The notes under the pieces were generated by a model. That model was not told the DNA's origin and searched no databases. It saw only the letters and a program-made list of their open reading frames with translations. From NCBI RefSeq assembly GCF_003663885.1, contig NZ_RCCE01000005.1:1-64000 (forward strand): a stretch of 64,000 nucleotides of DNA, written 5' to 3'. This DNA comes from Litoreibacter meonggei. Lineage in GTDB: Bacteria; Pseudomonadota; Alphaproteobacteria; Rhodobacterales; Rhodobacteraceae. Positions 36,672 to 45,158 of this stretch are shown in pieces. Both the position numbers and the translations under genes were made by a program. Within the stretch, counting starts at the first letter, position 1, and the number at the start of each line of letters is the position of its first letter.

Positions 36672-37142
36672 ATGGAAAAGATCCCAATGACCCCGAAGGG
36701 GCTCAAGGCGCTCAACGATGAGCTGAAGAACCTCAAGGTGGTGGAACGCCCGGCTATCATTCAGGCTATCGCCGAAGCACGTGAGCATGGCGATCTGTCT
36801 GAAAACGCCGAATACCACTCTGCCAAGGAGAAGCAGTCCTTCATCGAGGGCCGTATCAAGGAGCTCGAAGGGATGATTAGTCTTGCTCAGGTGATCGACC
36901 CCGCCACATTGTCTGGAGCCATCAAATTTGGTGCAACAGTCAAGCTGGTGGACGAGGACACCGAGGAAGAGAAAATCTACCAGATTGTGGGCGAACAAGA
37001 AGCCGACATTCATAATGGCCTGCTCAACATCGCGTCGCCTCTGGCCCGCGCCTTGATCGGCAAGGACGAAGGCGACAGCGTCGAGGTGAAAACTCCCGGC
37101 GGGACCAAAGACTACGAGATTTTGGAAATCAAATACGCCTGA
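36672..37142 (+). CDS. greA: transcription elongation factor GreA
   Basis: The 156-aa protein stimulates transcript cleavage in backtracked RNA polymerase. The N-terminal coiled coil ([17 protein letters not shown] to about 75) and the FKBP-like C-terminal domain with [22 protein letters not shown] are complete. The [13 protein letters not shown] motif with acidic tip residues is present. An in-frame ATG at 36597 is upstream, but the usual start is ATG 36672. Confidence 0.95.
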   Translation: MEKIPMTPKGLKALNDELKNLKVVERPAIIQAIAEAREHGDLSENAEYHSAKEKQSFIEGRIKELEGMISLAQVIDPATLSGAIKFGATVKLVDEDTEEEKIYQIVGEQEADIHNGLLNIASPLARALIGKDEGDSVEVKTPGGTKDYEILEIKYA

Positions 37143-37167
37143 CGACGGCGGCAGAGACAACATAGAC

Positions 37168-38190
37168 ATGCAAGACCAGCAACCTGAAATCATCACGGAC
37201 AAGCCCTTGGAGCTGGGGGTTTACGCACGCCCGGATCGCGGGCTGGCGGCGGCGGATATTATCGCGCTCGCCCTGTCCGCTTTATGGTTGGTGTCGGTCG
37301 GCATCTACTTTCTGGCCCTGTCTCCCGCCGAGGAAACAACGCGCGGCGGCTTCATTGTGGCCATGCTGGCTATTTTCCTGCCCATCGCGCTGATCTGGAT
37401 CGGGGCCACTGTCGTAAAGACCGCGCGCGTGATGCGCGAAGAGGCATCGCGCCTGCAATCGGCCATTGACGCCATGCGTCAGGCCTATGTCAGCCAAGCG
37501 CAAACCTCCGGCATGGGCATTAAACCCGCGGTGGAGCGCAAGCTGGACGAGATCGCGTCGGCCACCAAGCAGACGCAAAACGCCATGGCGACCTTCGCCA
37601 CGTCACGTCAGTCCGTGGTCGAGCAATCACCGTCACAGCCGGCCTTGATCAAACCCGGCGTCAGTGCCGACAGCCAGCCCGCGCTGGCCCTTGGCACCCC
37701 GTCTGAAGCGATGAGTCCGCCGCTATCCGCTGATGACTTCATCGGCGCCCTCAACTTCCCTGAGGACGAGAACGACATGGAGGGCTTTCGCCAGTTGCGC
37801 CGCGCCTTGGCGGATCACGAAAGCTCAAAACTGGTGCGGGCATCTCAGGATGTTCTGACCCTGCTCAGCCAAGACGGTATCTACATGGATGACCTGACAC
37901 CCGACCGCTCCCGCCCGGAATTGTGGCGTGCGTTTGCGACGGGCGAACGGGGCCCTGCGGTCGCGGGCATTGGCGGCGTGCACGACCGCTCGTCACTGGC
38001 GCTTGCCTCTGGACGTATGCGCTCGGATCCGGTGTTCCGCGACGCCGTGCACCACTTCCTGCGCCAGTTCGACAAAACTTTCGCCCGCTTCGCGGAAGGG
38101 GCCAGCGATCAGCACATTACCAAGCTGGCCGACACACGCACCGCGCGCTGCTTCATGCTGCTCGGGCGCGTTACCGGCACGTTCGATTAA
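37168..38190 (+). CDS. conserved hypothetical inner-membrane protein
   Basis: The 340-aa protein has two adjacent membrane helices (about 29-50 and 61-84), a coiled-coil helix (to about 150), a Pro/Ser linker, and a soluble C-terminal domain (about 190-340) rich in Leu and Arg (MEGFRQLRRALADHESSKLVRASQDVLTLLSQDGIYMDDL). I do not recognise a function; I associate such proteins with Rhodobacterales. It follows greA by 25 nt and is probably cotranscribed. Confidence 0.75.
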   Translation: MQDQQPEIITDKPLELGVYARPDRGLAAADIIALALSALWLVSVGIYFLALSPAEETTRGGFIVAMLAIFLPIALIWIGATVVKTARVMREEASRLQSAIDAMRQAYVSQAQTSGMGIKPAVERKLDEIASATKQTQNAMATFATSRQSVVEQSPSQPALIKPGVSADSQPALALGTPSEAMSPPLSADDFIGALNFPEDENDMEGFRQLRRALADHESSKLVRASQDVLTLLSQDGIYMDDLTPDRSRPELWRAFATGERGPAVAGIGGVHDRSSLALASGRMRSDPVFRDAVHHFLRQFDKTFARFAEGASDQHITKLADTRTARCFMLLGRVTGTFD

Positions 38191-38222
38191 CCAATCGTTA
38201 GGGTTAACGTACCCGCCCTCCG

Positions 38223-38256
38223 TTTCATCTTGGCCGCAAATATTCCCCCCGGAGGG
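38223..38256. repeat. dispersed intergenic motif, copy 2
   Basis: TTTCATCTTGGC and AAATATTC are identical to the copy at 16458-16490; the end is again hairpin-like (CCCCCC-GGAGGG). It lies between a forward gene and the convergent GNAT gene. Confidence 0.5.
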
Positions 38257-38273
38257 TCGCGATCCCAAGCTGA

Positions 38274-38855
38274 TCAACCTCCAACGCGACGCACCATAGT
38301 TGTGGCTTTGCGAAAGCCGAACACGCGATGTAGCGGCCAAGCGTCCACTTCACCGCATGGCTCGAAACCTTGCCGCTCATACAGCGCCCGCGCACGTGGA
38401 TTGGTGTCAATGACATCCAGCCGAACCTCATGACATCCGGCGGCGTCAGCATACGCGACTATGGCATCCAGCAACGCGGTCCCCACCCCTTTGCCACGCG
38501 CGGCCTCGTCAACGAAAATCCCGTCCATCAGCAGTTGCCCGTCTGCCAGATTTCGCTCCAATTGATCCAGCAGCAGCCCCCGCCACAGGCCACCAAATCC
38601 ACCATAAATCGGTGTCAGGTCCGACAGAGCACCGCCAACCAAGCCGCCTTCAACTGTCTTGAAACCCGCAATGCCCAACAGCCGCTCCTCTTCCACGGCG
38701 CAGATCGCAAAACGCGGCTGCAGCACGCTGGAAATAAACCGCAGCGCTTTGTCTTCCGGCCCCAGCACCCGCCCCAGCTTGCCGGAGAACGCGCCCCAAA
38801 ACAGGCATGCAACATGGTCGCGCTGCGCCTCGTCGAACCCGCGTATGATCTGCAT
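38274..38855 (-). CDS. GNAT-family N-acetyltransferase
   Basis: The 193-aa protein has the acetyl-CoA pyrophosphate loop in motif A (LLMDGIFVDEAARGKGVGTALLDAIVAYA, with R/Q-x-x-G-x-G/A as ARGKGVG) and motif B near VIDTNPRARALYERQGF. Substrate unknown. Its start codon overlaps the stop of the upstream moeA fusion by 1 nt, so it is probably coexpressed with the molybdenum-cofactor operon. Confidence 0.86.
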   Translation of the reverse strand: MQIIRGFDEAQRDHVACLFWGAFSGKLGRVLGPEDKALRFISSVLQPRFAICAVEEERLLGIAGFKTVEGGLVGGALSDLTPIYGGFGGLWRGLLLDQLERNLADGQLLMDGIFVDEAARGKGVGTALLDAIVAYADAAGCHEVRLDVIDTNPRARALYERQGFEPCGEVDAWPLHRVFGFRKATTMVRRVGG

Positions 38856-40942
38856 TACAACCCGAAGCTCCCATAGGGGAGGTAGCGCACCAAATCGCCG
38901 CGCACGATCTCAGCGGCGCCGTCTGGCAACTCCACCAGCCCGTCCGACCAACTCAATCCCGAGATACGCCCCGATCCTTCCGAGGCGAACACTTCGACCC
39001 CGTCAGGCCCCATCCGCGCGCGAAGATATTCCCGCCGGCCGGGTTTCTTGCGCTTCTCGAAGGCTGCCGGAACCATGAACCCCTGCGGTGCGGCCCAACC
39101 CGCCCCAGCCAGCTTCAAACAAGCAGGCCGCGCGAAGATCAACGCACATACAAAAGCAGCGACCGGATTTCCCGGCAAACCGAACACCGGCACACCTTGC
39201 CACAAAGCCAATGCCAGCGGTCGCCCCGGTTTCAGCGCAATGCGCCACGCCTGCAAATTTCCCTGCTCGCGCAACAGCGCCGAGACGTGATCCTCGTCCC
39301 CCGCCGATGCTCCGCCAGAGGTCAAGATCACGTCACATCCCGCCGCAGCCTCATCCAACCGCGACTTCAAGGCTGCACGGTCGTCGGGCACATGACCGAG
39401 GTCCACCGCCTCGAAGCCCCAAGCCTGCGCAAGCTGCAACAGCATCGGGCGGTTGGCATCATAGGTGCGGTCGGACGGGGCATCCTGCGACGGCTCCACC
39501 AATTCATCGCCGGTGGACAGAACGCCCACGCGCAACCGCTCGAACACCGGCACGCGATCGACACCAAGTGCCGCCAACAGCCCCGCGTCCTGCGCGCGCA
39601 GCACATGGCCCGCATCAAACACCTGATCCCCCGCAACCACATCCTCGCCCGCCTTACGGGTATTCGCGCGGGGGCGGACAGGGCCGCGGAAAGCCACATG
39701 GGTGGCCGTCACGCTGCAATCTTCTTCCAATACGACCGTGTCGACCCCATCGGGCAGAATTGCGCCCGTAAGCACGCGTATGGCCGAGCCGTAGGGCACT
39801 GCTCCCTCATATGCGCCACCCGCTGCCGCACGCCCCGACAGCAGGGGCAATACCTGATCGCCTTCGCCCGCCGCGCCATGTGCAAACCCGTAGCCATCCA
39901 CCGCCGAGTTCGGCGCAGGCGGGTTCGAGCGTCTAGCGGTGATAACCTCTGCCACAACACGCCCGACCACCCGCGTGTGAGACACCTGCTCGACACCAAC
40001 GACACGGCTCACCGCTGCTTCTAACCGCGCCAGGGCGTCATCCACCGGCGTCCAGTCCACCCCTGCAGGCAATGCAAAGCAGTCGTCCCGCAACTTCGGA
40101 GGTTTCGGCAGGTCTGTCGGTCTCATCGCAGCCTCCAATAGGTCCTCCGCGCCCACGCCCAATATCCAGCCTTCGGCACCAGCCCCTTCCCCCTTCTTCA
40201 GGGCATGCTCCAAGGTGCCTTGCGCATCCATCGCCGCCATTGCATTCGCCACCGCTCGCACCTGCCCCGCGTCTTTGATCTTATCGGTCGGGAATGACTT
40301 CGCCAAAAGCGACGGCCAAATCTCTACAAATGCGACGGCCCTGTCCAAAGCTTCGAACGGCCAGACCGCCGCGCCAAACCTGCGGCGCAGTCGCGTCAGC
40401 ACAGGCAAGCCCATCATCACCTGAGAGCCAACTGATCCTGCACCGGACAATTGCCAACACGAGAAGCTTCCCTTTGCAAGTTTCTCCACAGCACGGCGTT
40501 CGGCAAAGTCGCCATTCGTTCGCGACAACCCCTTGCGCGGTAAGTGATCAATGTCGCGCTTTAACCCGTTGCCCCAGAACGGGCCAATATCCGGCAGATT
40601 GGCATTGATCGCCCCCGCCACATCAAACCTGTTGTTAGATTTAGGCACATCTTCAATCCGGGCCTCAAACCAGTCCCACAGCGCCAACGCGTCCTCATCC
40701 CCCGTTAGGTGCTTTGCAAACCCTGCAGGGTAGCCAAAAGGAAAGTCGAAACCTACGCAAACCCGCTTGCCAGCTTCCGTCTCTAGCCGCGTCGCCAGCC
40801 AGTCTTCCGCAAGTTGCCGGTTGCGCAAATAGACCGGTTCCTCCCCCGCGACACAGGCCCAGATCGCATCTGCTTTTGGCGTCGCTCCACGATCATTCCC
40901 ACCCGACCAGTCAACCGCGATATATGTGTCGAACAGGTTCAC
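38855..40942 (-). CDS. moeA: MoeA molybdopterin molybdotransferase fused to an N-terminal DUF429-like domain
   Basis: The 695-aa protein joins two parts. Residues about 1-290 look like a DUF429-type RNase H-fold domain (YIAVDWSGGND and VGFDFPFGYPAG). From about 300 to the end it is MoeA: SNPPAPNSAVDGYGFAH, TGAILPDGVDTVVLEED, VGVLSTGDELVEP and GGASAGDEDH. MoeA inserts molybdate into molybdopterin-AMP. The N-terminal role is unknown. The gene lies in fdhD-mobA-mobB-moeA and overlaps mobB by 4 nt. Confidence 0.85.
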   Translation of the reverse strand: MNLFDTYIAVDWSGGNDRGATPKADAIWACVAGEEPVYLRNRQLAEDWLATRLETEAGKRVCVGFDFPFGYPAGFAKHLTGDEDALALWDWFEARIEDVPKSNNRFDVAGAINANLPDIGPFWGNGLKRDIDHLPRKGLSRTNGDFAERRAVEKLAKGSFSCWQLSGAGSVGSQVMMGLPVLTRLRRRFGAAVWPFEALDRAVAFVEIWPSLLAKSFPTDKIKDAGQVRAVANAMAAMDAQGTLEHALKKGEGAGAEGWILGVGAEDLLEAAMRPTDLPKPPKLRDDCFALPAGVDWTPVDDALARLEAAVSRVVGVEQVSHTRVVGRVVAEVITARRSNPPAPNSAVDGYGFAHGAAGEGDQVLPLLSGRAAAGGAYEGAVPYGSAIRVLTGAILPDGVDTVVLEEDCSVTATHVAFRGPVRPRANTRKAGEDVVAGDQVFDAGHVLRAQDAGLLAALGVDRVPVFERLRVGVLSTGDELVEPSQDAPSDRTYDANRPMLLQLAQAWGFEAVDLGHVPDDRAALKSRLDEAAAGCDVILTSGGASAGDEDHVSALLREQGNLQAWRIALKPGRPLALALWQGVPVFGLPGNPVAAFVCALIFARPACLKLAGAGWAAPQGFMVPAAFEKRKKPGRREYLRARMGPDGVEVFASEGSGRISGLSWSDGLVELPDGAAEIVRGDLVRYLPYGSFGL

Positions 40943-41430
40943 AAGCCGACGCGGGCCAGTATGAAATCGGCAATAGCGGCAGTGTCGTCCAAGTGCAGTA
41001 CGGGAACCGACACCTCCGGCGCGCTGTCCGAGGCCACGGCGACGATCGTCTCATCCCCCGGTGCAATCAACGGCTGCCCCGTAGCCGCACGGTGCGCTTC
41101 GATCTTGTCATGCCCTTCGCGCTTGTAGCCCTCGATCAAAACCAGATCGACGGGGTCAAGCTTGCCCAGAAGGTCAGCCAATGACGGCTCCTCCGCCCCG
41201 CGCAGTTCGGACATCACCGCCCAGCGATTACGTGATGCAAGGATCACTTGAGACGCACCAGCTTCGCGGTGGCGGTAGCTGTCTTTGCCTTTGTGGTCCA
41301 CATCGAACATATGATGCGCGTGCTTGAGCGTGGACACGGTGAAACCAAGCCCGGTGATCTCGGCAACCAGCCGTTCCATCAACCCCGTCTTGCCAGAATT
41401 CTTCCAACCCGTGACGCCAAAAACCCTCAT
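40939..41430 (-). CDS. mobB: molybdopterin-guanine dinucleotide biosynthesis protein B
   Basis: The 163-aa GTP-binding protein assists MobA in attaching GMP to Mo-molybdopterin. P-loop GWKNSGKTGLM is at residues 8-18 and the family motif STLKHAHHMFDVDHKGKDS follows. It overlaps mobA and moeA by 4 nt each. Confidence 0.94.
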   Translation of the reverse strand: MRVFGVTGWKNSGKTGLMERLVAEITGLGFTVSTLKHAHHMFDVDHKGKDSYRHREAGASQVILASRNRWAVMSELRGAEEPSLADLLGKLDPVDLVLIEGYKREGHDKIEAHRAATGQPLIAPGDETIVAVASDSAPEVSVPVLHLDDTAAIADFILARVGL

Positions 41431-42029
41431 AGCAAACCTTCTGCACGTGCCATGTCTTCTGGCGTGTTCACATTGAAAAACGGATCAAACGGTGTGGCGG
41501 GAAATTCGGCCATGGCTGTCCCATGTTTGTCCGTCCAAGCCACCACCTTGCGCACGCCATCCGCCAACGCCACACGCAAATCATCGCGCAATTCCACGGG
41601 CCACAATCCAAACGTCGGATGCCGCGCCATTCCGCGTTCAGGGTCCGGCGTCGCGGCCAACACGATCGGCGCTTCTTCTGAGGCCAGCATCAAGCGCGGC
41701 ACCAGATCGCAGGGGAAGAATGGCGTGTCTGCTGCTGCGGTCACGATATGGCTATGCCCCCGCGCTGCCGCCCAATCCATGCCTGCCAGCACCCCCGCCA
41801 AGGGTCCGGGAAACTCGGCCACGCTGTCCGCGATCACAGGAAAACCGAAAGGCTCAAACCGCGCCACATCGCCATTGGCGTTCAACGCAACCTCCGCCAC
41901 CTGAGGCTCCAGCCGCGCAATGACACGCGCTAGCAACGTCTCGCCGCCGAGCGTCAGCAACCCCTTGTCGCCGCCGCCCATGCGCCGCGACTGGCCGCCT
42001 GCCAGAATAATCCCTGCTGGTTGCTTCAT
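41427..42029 (-). CDS. mobA: molybdenum cofactor guanylyltransferase
   Basis: The 200-aa nucleotidyltransferase transfers GMP from GTP to molybdopterin. The N-terminus has LAGGQSRRMGGGDKGLLTLG, the nucleotide-binding signature, and TAAADTPFF the Asp-containing metal site. C-terminal FNVNTPEDMARA is typical. The bis-MGD cofactor is used by formate dehydrogenases, which fits fdhD upstream. Confidence 0.95.
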   Translation of the reverse strand: MKQPAGIILAGGQSRRMGGGDKGLLTLGGETLLARVIARLEPQVAEVALNANGDVARFEPFGFPVIADSVAEFPGPLAGVLAGMDWAAARGHSHIVTAAADTPFFPCDLVPRLMLASEEAPIVLAATPDPERGMARHPTFGLWPVELRDDLRVALADGVRKVVAWTDKHGTAMAEFPATPFDPFFNVNTPEDMARAEGLL

Positions 42030-42910
42030 GCTGCCCCCTTCCGGCCCGACTTTTTCGGCTCGTCAGACACTTTCGACAAGTCCGCATCCCAGACCAGACG
42101 CTCCTCGCCGGATAAGCACACAAACCTTTGCCCGCGCATCCGGCCTATCAAGGTTAGCCCCACCTGCTGCGCAATCTCCACGCCCCACGCGGTGAAGCCG
42201 GAGCGCGACACCAGCACCGGAATGCCCATCAGCGCCGTCTTGATCACCATCTCCGAGGTCAGCCGCCCAGTGGTATAGAGCACCTTATCGGCAGCCGAGG
42301 CCCCCTCCAGCGCCATCCAGCCGGAGACCTTATCCACCGCATTGTGGCGACCCACATCTTCCATATAGACCAGCGGGCGGTCGCCTTGGCACAACACGGT
42401 GCCATGGATCGCACCTGCGGTCAGGTACAGCGACGGGACCGTGTTGATGGTCTTCGCCAAAGCATAAAGGTCGGAGGTCCGCACCGGTGTGGCGGGTAAT
42501 GTTAACCCCTCCAGCCCCTCCATCATGTCACCGAATACCGTCCCTACAGCGCAGCCGGAGGTGCGGGTTTTCTTCGCCAGCTTTTCCTCGTGATCGGTCA
42601 CCACGGCGGTGCGCACAACAACGGTGGCAATCTCGTCATCGTAGTCGATGCCCGTGACTTCATCCTCCGGCCTGATCATCCCCTGATTGCGCAAGAACCC
42701 CAGCGCCAGATATTCGGGGTAATCGCCAATGGTCATCGCGGTGACGATTTCGCGAGCGTTGAGGTAAATCGTCAAAGGCCGTTCCTCGACCACACGGATC
42801 TCGGTCTCGCGGCCCTCGTGATCCGTCCCCGTCACGGCGCGGGTCAGCCCCGGACGGTCGGGATCAGGGGCCAGAAGCCAGCCGTGATCCGATGTATCAC
42901 CATTTGCCAT
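42026..42910 (-). CDS. fdhD: formate dehydrogenase accessory sulfurtransferase FdhD
   Basis: The 294-aa protein transfers sulfur from IscS to the Mo-bis-MGD cofactor of formate dehydrogenase. Cys120 lies in TRTSGCAVGTVFGDMM, matching Cys121 of E. coli FdhD; the second Cys of the E. coli CxxC is Gly here. The C-terminal part has VGRHNAVDKVSGW and LVSRSGFTAWGVEIAQQ. It opens the fdhD-mobA-mobB-moeA unit with 4-nt overlaps. Confidence 0.94.
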   Translation of the reverse strand: MANGDTSDHGWLLAPDPDRPGLTRAVTGTDHEGRETEIRVVEERPLTIYLNAREIVTAMTIGDYPEYLALGFLRNQGMIRPEDEVTGIDYDDEIATVVVRTAVVTDHEEKLAKKTRTSGCAVGTVFGDMMEGLEGLTLPATPVRTSDLYALAKTINTVPSLYLTAGAIHGTVLCQGDRPLVYMEDVGRHNAVDKVSGWMALEGASAADKVLYTTGRLTSEMVIKTALMGIPVLVSRSGFTAWGVEIAQQVGLTLIGRMRGQRFVCLSGEERLVWDADLSKVSDEPKKSGRKGAA

Positions 42911-42968
42911 TTGAACCCTCTCCCAAGGCGCATTAGCACTGTTCAGACCGCAACCTTAGAGGCAGAGC

Positions 42969-43667
42969 ATGTCCCCTTCCACCACCAAATCCGCCCTCTT
43001 GCGTGGGGTACGCGCCAGCCTGCCATTCATCATCGTGATCATTCCCTTTGCGATGCTCTTCGGGGTGGCGGCGACGGAGGCCGGACTGCCCATCGCCCAA
43101 GTCATGGGCTTCACCGTGCTCGTCATTGCTGGCGCATCGCAGTTTACCGCACTTCAGTTCATGATCGACAACGCGCCGGTGCTGGTCATTCTTGCATCCG
43201 CCCTCGCGGTGAACCTACGCATGGCGATGTATTCGGCAGCGATCACGCCTTATCTTGGCGATCAGCCTTTGTGGAAACGCGCCTTGCTCAGCTACATTCT
43301 GGTGGACCAGACCTACAATCTTGCGATCATCGACTACGAGCAACGGCCGGACCAGACCGTTGCCCAGCGCACAGCGTTCTTTTTCGGCTGCGCCTTGCCA
43401 ATTGTGCCGCTGTGGATTGGCTTCACATGGGTGGGCGCCGCCTTGGGCGGGCAAATTCCGCCGGAATACGGGCTCGACTTCGCGCTGCCCATTGCCTTCC
43501 TTGCCATGGTCGCCCCCGCCTTGCGAACGCTGGCTCATATTGCCGCCGCGGTCACGTCGGTGGTTCTGGCGCTGATGTTGGGGTTCATCCCGCTGAATCT
43601 TGGCCTGCTAATGGCCGCGGTCATCGCCATGATGGTCGGCGCCGAGGTTGAAAGGCGGATGGCATGA
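42969..43667 (+). CDS. azlC: branched-chain amino acid exporter large subunit AzlC
   Basis: The 232-aa protein has about six hydrophobic segments, with FAMLFGVAATEAGLP, FTVLVIAGASQFTALQ and NLRMAMYSA, typical of the AzlC/YgaZ family. With AzlD it exports branched-chain amino acids. It overlaps azlD by 4 nt. The gap of 58 nt to the divergent fdhD must hold both promoters. Confidence 0.92.
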   Translation: MSPSTTKSALLRGVRASLPFIIVIIPFAMLFGVAATEAGLPIAQVMGFTVLVIAGASQFTALQFMIDNAPVLVILASALAVNLRMAMYSAAITPYLGDQPLWKRALLSYILVDQTYNLAIIDYEQRPDQTVAQRTAFFFGCALPIVPLWIGFTWVGAALGGQIPPEYGLDFALPIAFLAMVAPALRTLAHIAAAVTSVVLALMLGFIPLNLGLLMAAVIAMMVGAEVERRMA

Positions 43668-43993
43668 ATTACTCTGACGCAACTGTTTGGTGGATCATCG
43701 CAGCACTTGGCGTGGGCACCTTCCTGATCCGCTTCTCGTTCCTTGGCCTTATCGGATCACGCCCGATGCCGCCTTGGGTGCTGCGCCACTTGCGCTATAC
43801 ATCCGTGGCAATCCTGCCCGGATTGGTGGCACCGTTGGTGGTGTTTCCCGCTGCAACCGACGGAGTACCGGATATTGCACGATTATTGGCCGCAACGGTC
43901 ACGATCGTGATCGGCTACAAGACCAAAGGTGTGGTCCGCGCGATGCTTGGCGGGGCAATCACGCTATTCGTGGTTCAGTTCTTACTCGGTTAA
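43664..43993 (+). CDS. azlD: branched-chain amino acid exporter small subunit AzlD
   Basis: The 109-aa protein has four hydrophobic segments, starting with FLIRFSFLGLIGSRPMPPWVLRHLRYTSVAILPGLVAPLV, the AzlD pattern in outline. It completes the exporter with AzlC. Its stop overlaps that of the convergent NYN gene within TTAA. Confidence 0.9.
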   Translation: MNYSDATVWWIIAALGVGTFLIRFSFLGLIGSRPMPPWVLRHLRYTSVAILPGLVAPLVVFPAATDGVPDIARLLAATVTIVIGYKTKGVVRAMLGGAITLFVVQFLLG

Positions 43994-44550
43994 CGCGTCT
44001 TCCGGCGGCGCGGCTTCTGCGCGCGCTGTCGGGATCCGTCAAAATCCAACCATAGTTTGCCGTTGTGATAGCCGCCGTGGATCAGATGCCCGCGTTTGCG
44101 CACCTCGGGGAAATCCTTCGCCCAGTCGCGAAAGAAATCATTGGTAACGATCTGCGCGCCCAGATCACGTGCGGCGGTTAGCAGGTACGGGTCCGCCTGA
44201 GTACCTTTGGGCACGACCATCACCTGATCCCCCCTGAGCCCAAGCATCCCGGCAAATTCACGGTCGTGTTTATACCCATCCACCAGCAGGTAACCTGCGT
44301 TAGCGTCAAACATCACCCCCGGCGTGTAGCCTTTGGACAAAAGAAGGCGCACCACCTCTTGAACTGTCTGTATTTTCGGCGTTTCGCCATCCCAATACAT
44401 CACGTTCGAGCCATCAACGAGAATGCGGTTTTGCGGCTGTCGGGGTTCGGGTTGATACTCCTCTTCCTCGACAGGGTGCGATCCACCCTTCAACATCCAT
44501 GCGACGATCACCCAAAAGAAGACCGCGACACCAATCATTAAGTACAGCAT
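43990..44550 (-). CDS. membrane-anchored NYN/PIN-like ribonuclease domain protein
   Basis: The 186-aa protein has one N-terminal membrane helix (about 2-19), a short acidic linker and a Zc3h12a-like NYN domain: RILVDGSNVMYWDG (Asp and Asn of the active centre), VMFDANAG, then QIVTNDFFRDW and GHLIHGGYHNGKLW. The Asp/Asn set needed for metal-dependent RNase activity seems complete. ATG 44550 gives the helix directly; a longer frame to 44667 overlaps the regulator gene. Membrane tethering of such a nuclease is unusual; the role is unknown. Confidence 0.78.
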   Translation of the reverse strand: MLYLMIGVAVFFWVIVAWMLKGGSHPVEEEEYQPEPRQPQNRILVDGSNVMYWDGETPKIQTVQEVVRLLLSKGYTPGVMFDANAGYLLVDGYKHDREFAGMLGLRGDQVMVVPKGTQADPYLLTAARDLGAQIVTNDFFRDWAKDFPEVRKRGHLIHGGYHNGKLWLDFDGSRQRAQKPRRRKTR

Positions 44551-44560
44551 CAGGTAGATC

Positions 44561-45022
44561 TCACACAGGCAAAGCTGTCGTCTTGAACACCGTGCGCAGG
44601 GCAAAACTCGATTGCATCTGCGCCACCCCCGGCAGTCGCGCCAGCGCGCGGCGGTGGATGGCGGCAAAGCCTTCGGTGTCTTCGGCCACCACCTTCAGCA
44701 GATAGTCCGCCGTGCCCGCCATCAAATGGCACTCCAATACTTCGGGGATTTTGGCCACCTCCCGCTCGAATGCGTCCAGAACCTCGTCCGCCTGACCACT
44801 TAGGGTGATCTCTACGAACACAGTTGTCGGTCGCCCCACTTTGCGCGGGTCCAGCATCGCCACATAGTCGCGAATGATGCCCTCTTTTTCCAACCGCTGC
44901 ACACGGCGATGGCAGGCCGAGGCCGACAGGTTCACCTTTTCCGAAAGGTCGGCATTCGACATGCGGCCGGATTTTTGCAGCACCCGCAGGATGCGCGCAT
45001 CCGTGTCGTCATATGATGCCAT
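44561..45022 (-). CDS. Lrp/AsnC-family transcriptional regulator, probable regulator of ald
   Basis: The 153-aa protein has an N-terminal AsnC-type helix-turn-helix (DARILRVLQKSGRMSNADLSEKV, then SASACHRRVQRLE) and a C-terminal RAM ligand domain with the Gly/Ala pattern ECHLMAGTADYLLKV. It is divergent from ald with 136 nt between, the usual place of AldR/BkdR-type regulators that respond to alanine. ATG 45022 is used; an ATG at 45043 is in frame. Confidence 0.9.
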   Translation of the reverse strand: MASYDDTDARILRVLQKSGRMSNADLSEKVNLSASACHRRVQRLEKEGIIRDYVAMLDPRKVGRPTTVFVEITLSGQADEVLDAFEREVAKIPEVLECHLMAGTADYLLKVVAEDTEGFAAIHRRALARLPGVAQMQSSFALRTVFKTTALPV

Positions 45023-45158
45023 ATCGAAGATTCCTCTCACCAAAAGGGTGTTTATCGTATGAAACGTGCTCTAGCGACCATTCACAAGGGACAAATTGCG
45101 AAAACCTGCATCCTCAGGCGCTGTAATGTCATCACAAGGCTCAGAGGAGGAACTAGCC

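Noticed and set aside
38187-38207. TTAACC...GGTTAA inverted repeat near the end of the 340-aa gene
   Set aside because: The spacing does not match TTAA-N7-TTAA and it overlaps the stop codon; likely chance.
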